From Selaginella tamariscina (Eukaryota > Streptophyta > Lycopodiopsida > Selaginellales > Selaginellaceae), in assembly GCA_003024785.1 (NCBI GenBank), contig PUQB01000412.1, positions 1 through 64,000 on the forward strand: a stretch of DNA of 64,000 nucleotides, written 5' to 3'. The position numbers and the translations under genes were made by a program. This document shows, one piece after another, positions 59,463-64,000 of this stretch; the first letter of the stretch is position 1; every line of letters starts with the position of its first letter. Below the pieces are notes generated by a model. It did no database searches and was not told the DNA's origin. It saw only the letters and a program-made list of their open reading frames with translations.

Positions 59463-59588
59463 CTTACTGGGAGTTTCTTGTTGGGCAGCAGGAGGGAAGT
59501 AAACACTGAAATTCATGTTACAGCCGCAGGTGAGTGCTGAAATCGACGGTTGAAACCCTGGTTTGCTAATCTCCTTAAGCTGTGCCAT
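59463..59588 (-). pseudogene. S-formylglutathione hydrolase N-terminal exon, inverted
   Basis: Minus-strand exon from ATG 59588 to donor AGTAAG/GTTTGT, 42 codons. It includes CGCNMNFSVYFPPAAQ, the conserved N-terminal beta strand of S-formylglutathione hydrolase / esterase D (family form: LGC-x-M-x-F-S-V-Y-F-P-P). An open frame extends upstream to 59651, so the start could be earlier. Downstream exons of the same protein lie on the plus strand from 60066, so this exon cannot be joined to them by normal splicing. Confidence 0.75.
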
Positions 59589-60065
59589 TGCAACCTGTTC
59601 AATGCATGATGCCTTAGTCGCAAAGGACCTCGCTACACACCCCAAGTACATCTCTCCCTAAGAGAAAAACGGCTTGGCGCAAAACCCTAAATGCAGAGTA
59701 TAAACCCTATATATACATATTTATTAGAATATAATTCAAATTAGGAGCTTTTTATAACGAATTATTGGATCACGTATTAATAAAAGTCATAATTTTAAAT
59801 ATTTAGTATTTTTGTCCAGTTAAATACCATGAACAAGACATTACACATAGCTTTTGCTCATATTCTTAGAATAAATTCCAGCTGTAAGGTCATTATGGTA
59901 AATGTATATACAAAGGTTAATCCTATAATTAGGATAATCTATTATGAAATATACTTTTACTTGTAACTTTTACTGTGCCAGCATCCTATGTTTGTGTATA
60001 TATGCATACATGTATCATCCATATTCGTATCACTCTCTCTAATTAATGTTTTATACTTGATTAGG
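59589..60065. other. Spacer; middle exons of the hydrolase absent
   Basis: The family region between the N-terminal strand and the catalytic-serine exon (including the conserved LSGLTCT segment) was looked for on both strands and not found. 59904-59946 is the right arm of the inverted repeat. The rest is AT-rich. Confidence 0.55.
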
Positions 60066-60132
60066 TGCTGGAGCTACCTGAGTTATTGAGGACCAATTTT
60101 GAACAGCTCGACACTTCAAATGCTTCCATAGA

Positions 60133-60370
60133 CATATACGGCGTCAATATGCGACGTTCTGGCAATGTACCACACACGACATGATATGAACATGTAAAAA
60201 ATGTATGAATATTGTACAAGATGTATAAGATATCCGTATAAATCAATATGAATCTATAAATGGAATTATGTATGCAAGAATGCATATGTGTGTTATAGAC
60301 CTTGTACTTATGCGGATTCCTAAATAATATTCTTAAGGCCCCGTGACCACCCATAGAATGCCCAAATATG
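60133..60370 (-). other. Inverted segment carrying catalytic-serine exon
   Basis: Reverse-complementing roughly 60135-60368 joins SNAS-I to FGHSMGG in frame. It places the donor AAGTACAAG/GT at the start of an intron that ends at acceptor TTACAG 60431, before SVSAFAP, the normal family order. The breakpoints carry a 5-bp inverted repeat, CATAT (60133-60137) and ATATG (60366-60370). Confidence 0.85.
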
Positions 60371-60489
60371 AACACGTGTGCATATGTGTGTGTATACATA
60401 TAGTGTGATGTATTGATTATATATATTACAGTCGGTTTCTGCATTTGCTCCACAAATCACTGCGGGAGGTACATATTTATATTTAACAT

Positions 60490-60507
60490 ATAAATACATA
60501 CGTACGT

Positions 60508-60576
<69 letters not shown>

Positions 60577-60577
60577 C
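60490..60577. repeat. Compound microsatellite (ACAT, CA, TA)
   Basis: (ACGTACAT/ACAT)n, (AC)n and (AT)n in succession occupy the place where the family has a coding exon between SVSAFAP and YDAT. Confidence 0.95.
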
Positions 60578-60946
60578 TAGTAATTATTTAAATTAGTTGA
60601 TTTAATACATATTTTCTCAGCAATACGATGCAACGGCTCTTGCCAAGAAGTACAAGGGACATTCAACAACAATCTTAATAGACCAGGTAATATATCATAA
60701 ATCTCACTAAATGTATGTGTATATATACGCATACGTACATGTATATTTATATGTGTATATACATACATACATATATATGAACAGGGGGACGAGGACAAGT
60801 TTTATCACGAGAAGCAACTACTACCTGAGAACCTTGTGGACGCAAATAATTCAGTGAAGCTGCTTATTCAGAAAGGATATGATCACTCTTACTTTTTCAT
60901 AGCGTCCTTTGTGGAGGATCATATCAAAGAAGCACTTGCATTCTAA

Positions 60947-62172
<1,226 letters not shown>

Positions 62173-63312
62173 CTTGGGCCAGAGTTTCTACATGGGCAGC
62201 AAAACTCTTCCATTGTGTGTATTGCGAACGAGCTTGATTGTCAATTGAGAGAACTCCCTTATCATATCCTTCTAAATAATTTTTGTGTGCGCGTGCGTGT
62301 GTCTGTGTGTGTACACATTAATAGGAAATCTTTACTTGTTATAGACCCGCAATATATTGCAACACGCACACCACACATAATTATATGAAACTGCTTAACA
62401 AAATATTACCCGATTGCTATTACATTGGAAGCGAGAGGAGGTTTATCAAGAATGAAGAAGCACAAGAGCATACGGATATTCAAACTGCGCACAGAATATT
62501 CTCCGAGCTTGTTGGTGAAAACCCTCCATTTCCCGACATAAACATGCATGATTTTTTACGGAATAAGGGTGTGAATGATACCGTTATCCAGCTTTCCCAG
62601 TGTAAGTTTATAATGTTTTTATTGTTTTAAATTACTTTAATAATAGTAATAATAAACATTATTATTAATATATCTTATACTTGTAGCAATATATGCAAAT
62701 GATTTTGGTTGCTCACTGAAAGAGCTTGGAGTGGGCGAGTGCATTGAAGAAGCAAAGCAATGGATATATGGTGACACTTACATGATATTGGATAGACCTC
62801 TTTCGTGCATAATAAATCATCTGAGCAAAGGAGTAAAGGTAATTATCTTATCTTATATACATTTTAACAGAATTTAGTTTATATAATAATATTTATAATA
62901 TATAGTATAATATATTCCATATTTATTAGATATGCCTTCCAGGTGTTGTTAAACCATGCTGTAGAAGTGATTGATTATACTTCAAATCTTGCTGTTTTAC
63001 ATTGTAAAGGAGGAGCCACGTTCGAGGCTGATTATGTCATCTTAACAGTTCCAGTCGTGAGTTAAGCTTATTCATTTATATTTTTAGTTGTATATATATA
63101 GCTAGCTGTTTATGTTTATTATTATAAAATTTGAGTGTTTTTTTTTTCCATATATTTCTTATTTTGCTCGCTAATATGCAGAAAATCTTGGAAAAGCAGA
63201 CGATTAACTTCCGCCCAACACTGCCAAAGGCAAAGATGAAAAGCAGCTTCTTCGATAGGAATGTCAAATGCTATCAAGGTTATATATATGCGTGTGCGTG
63301 TGTATGTGTATG

Positions 63313-63313
63313 T

Positions 63314-63351
<38 letters not shown>
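63313..63351. repeat. (GA)n microsatellite in intron 6
   Basis: About 18 GA units, preceded by a (GT)n-like stretch. Similar TG runs occur near 62280-62312 and 63872-63892 in other introns. Confidence 0.95.
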
Positions 63352-63354
<3 letters not shown>

Positions 63355-64000
63355 CAATATAACAAGTATAGAAGGCAAAGTGTACAAGAGAGGTGTTTAA
63401 AACAAGTGTTTATAATAATAGTGATAGAGTTATTATATGGTTTTGCAGATTTTAATGGCATTTTCTCATTGTTTTTGGCCAAAAGACATGTTTGATGTAG
63501 TTTGTACCGACTGCTTCATCCCGGAAATATGGACTGTACAACACAATCGAGATAATGGATCATCACTTGGGAAACACCTTCTTGTGGGATTCATTGGTAA
63601 CTCTCTCTCTCTCTCTCTACCCATTAACGTATTTAATACATTTAATTATTAAAACAAAACGTTTAAGTATATGTTATCATATGTAGCTGGTGAAGCAGCA
63701 GTAGTATGTTCCAAGCTTTCTCCAGAAGAGAATCACGAAAACTCTATTACAAGTGGATCAAATCTTTGGAGAGTCTGTCTCAGAAAATTCACATGTAAAC
63801 ATTCAGCTGACTTGGAATAACACTGTGGGATTTTACACCAAAGCTAGTACAAGAAATACACAGGTAACTAGTGTGTGTGTGTGTGTGTGTGCGCGCACTA
63901 ATAACATATCTTCAAGGAATGCAACGTGGAGGCACAGCCTGCAAGCTTCTATTTTGAAGGTGGATACATAGTAGACTGGAGTAAAGAGAGATTCATAATG

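Larger units (their letters stand above)
60066..60946 (+). pseudogene. S-formylglutathione hydrolase C-terminal exons with internal micro-inversion
   Basis: Plus-strand pieces: 60066-about 60135 (LELPELLRTNFEQLDTSNAS), 60432-60468 (SVSAFAP), 60621-60686 (YDATALAKKYKGHSTTILID), 60785-60946 (DEDKFYHEKQLLPEN, then GYDHSYFFIASFVEDHIKEA and stop). The piece with the catalytic serine, GHSMGGHGAL, is on the minus strand at about 60366-60310. The enzyme family hydrolyses S-formylglutathione in cytosolic formaldehyde detoxification, with a Ser/Asp/His triad; Ser sits in the inverted piece, Asp in DEDKF, and His in GYDHS. The segment that normally follows SVSAFAP is missing and replaced by a microsatellite, and the flanking exon phases do not fit. 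Not expected to make an active enzyme. Confidence 0.85.

Noticed and set aside
60320..60541. Minus-strand frame with repeated MCVCVCMYV as a novel small protein
   Set aside because: It reads through a CA/ACAT microsatellite and the inverted hydrolase exon; no coding evidence of its own.

Overview
The window looks like nuclear DNA from a land plant. Spliced genes use GT-AG introns, an interstitial array carries the plant-type telomere heptamer (CCCTAAA), and there are an F-box/LRR family, hAT relics with a TTF-type zinc finger, and Ty3/Gypsy elements including a chromovirus with a relic chromodomain. Element style and dinucleotide-rich introns would fit a seed-free vascular plant, but the species cannot be fixed from sequence alone. 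Nothing suggests a prokaryote, organelle or phage.

Layout. 1-5321 and 22249-27563 are two nearly identical copies (A and B) of a 5.3 kb segmental duplication. Each holds a four-exon F-box/LRR gene on the minus strand, a B3-like fragment and an unrecognised minus-strand ORF. B is intact; A has a 1-nt deletion that removes the acidic C-terminal repeat tail. Two decayed relatives lie between them (12.7-13.4 kb, inverted; 18.6-19.5 kb, truncated). Two damaged hAT transposases (16.1-18.3 kb plus, 27.6-29.5 kb minus) share the same stop codons. 5.3-12.4 kb is a mosaic of one Gypsy family in alternating orientation, ending in the telomeric repeat. 13.4-16.1 and 19.5-22.2 kb are AT-rich and apparently gene-free.

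29.5-52.6 kb is a nest of the same Gypsy family. A plus-strand element is split inside its integrase, exactly at an ATTG(T/C) target duplication, by a near complete 9.9 kb minus-strand element (39328-49221). The family carries an extra sense-strand ORF between integrase and the 3' LTR, and hairpins at the LTR start and around the TATA box. A second insertion with poly-G runs sits at about 36.2-38.95 kb. A 9-bp-TSD insertion containing a solo LTR splits the extra ORF at 50.9-52.2 kb. A separate 5.7 kb chromovirus (52828-58542) follows.

The right end (58.5-64 kb) has two host genes. The first is a scrambled S-formylglutathione hydrolase gene whose N-terminal exon is inverted between inverted repeats, and whose catalytic-serine exon is cut by a roughly 235-bp micro-inversion. 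The second is a multi-exon FAD amine oxidase with at least one frameshift, running off the window end. The window reads as a repeat-rich chromosomal region in which nested insertion, segmental duplication and small inversions have remodelled a few host genes. I found no cooperating multi-gene system. The most novel material is the rearranged hydrolase and the extra ORF plus LTR hairpins of the Gypsy family.
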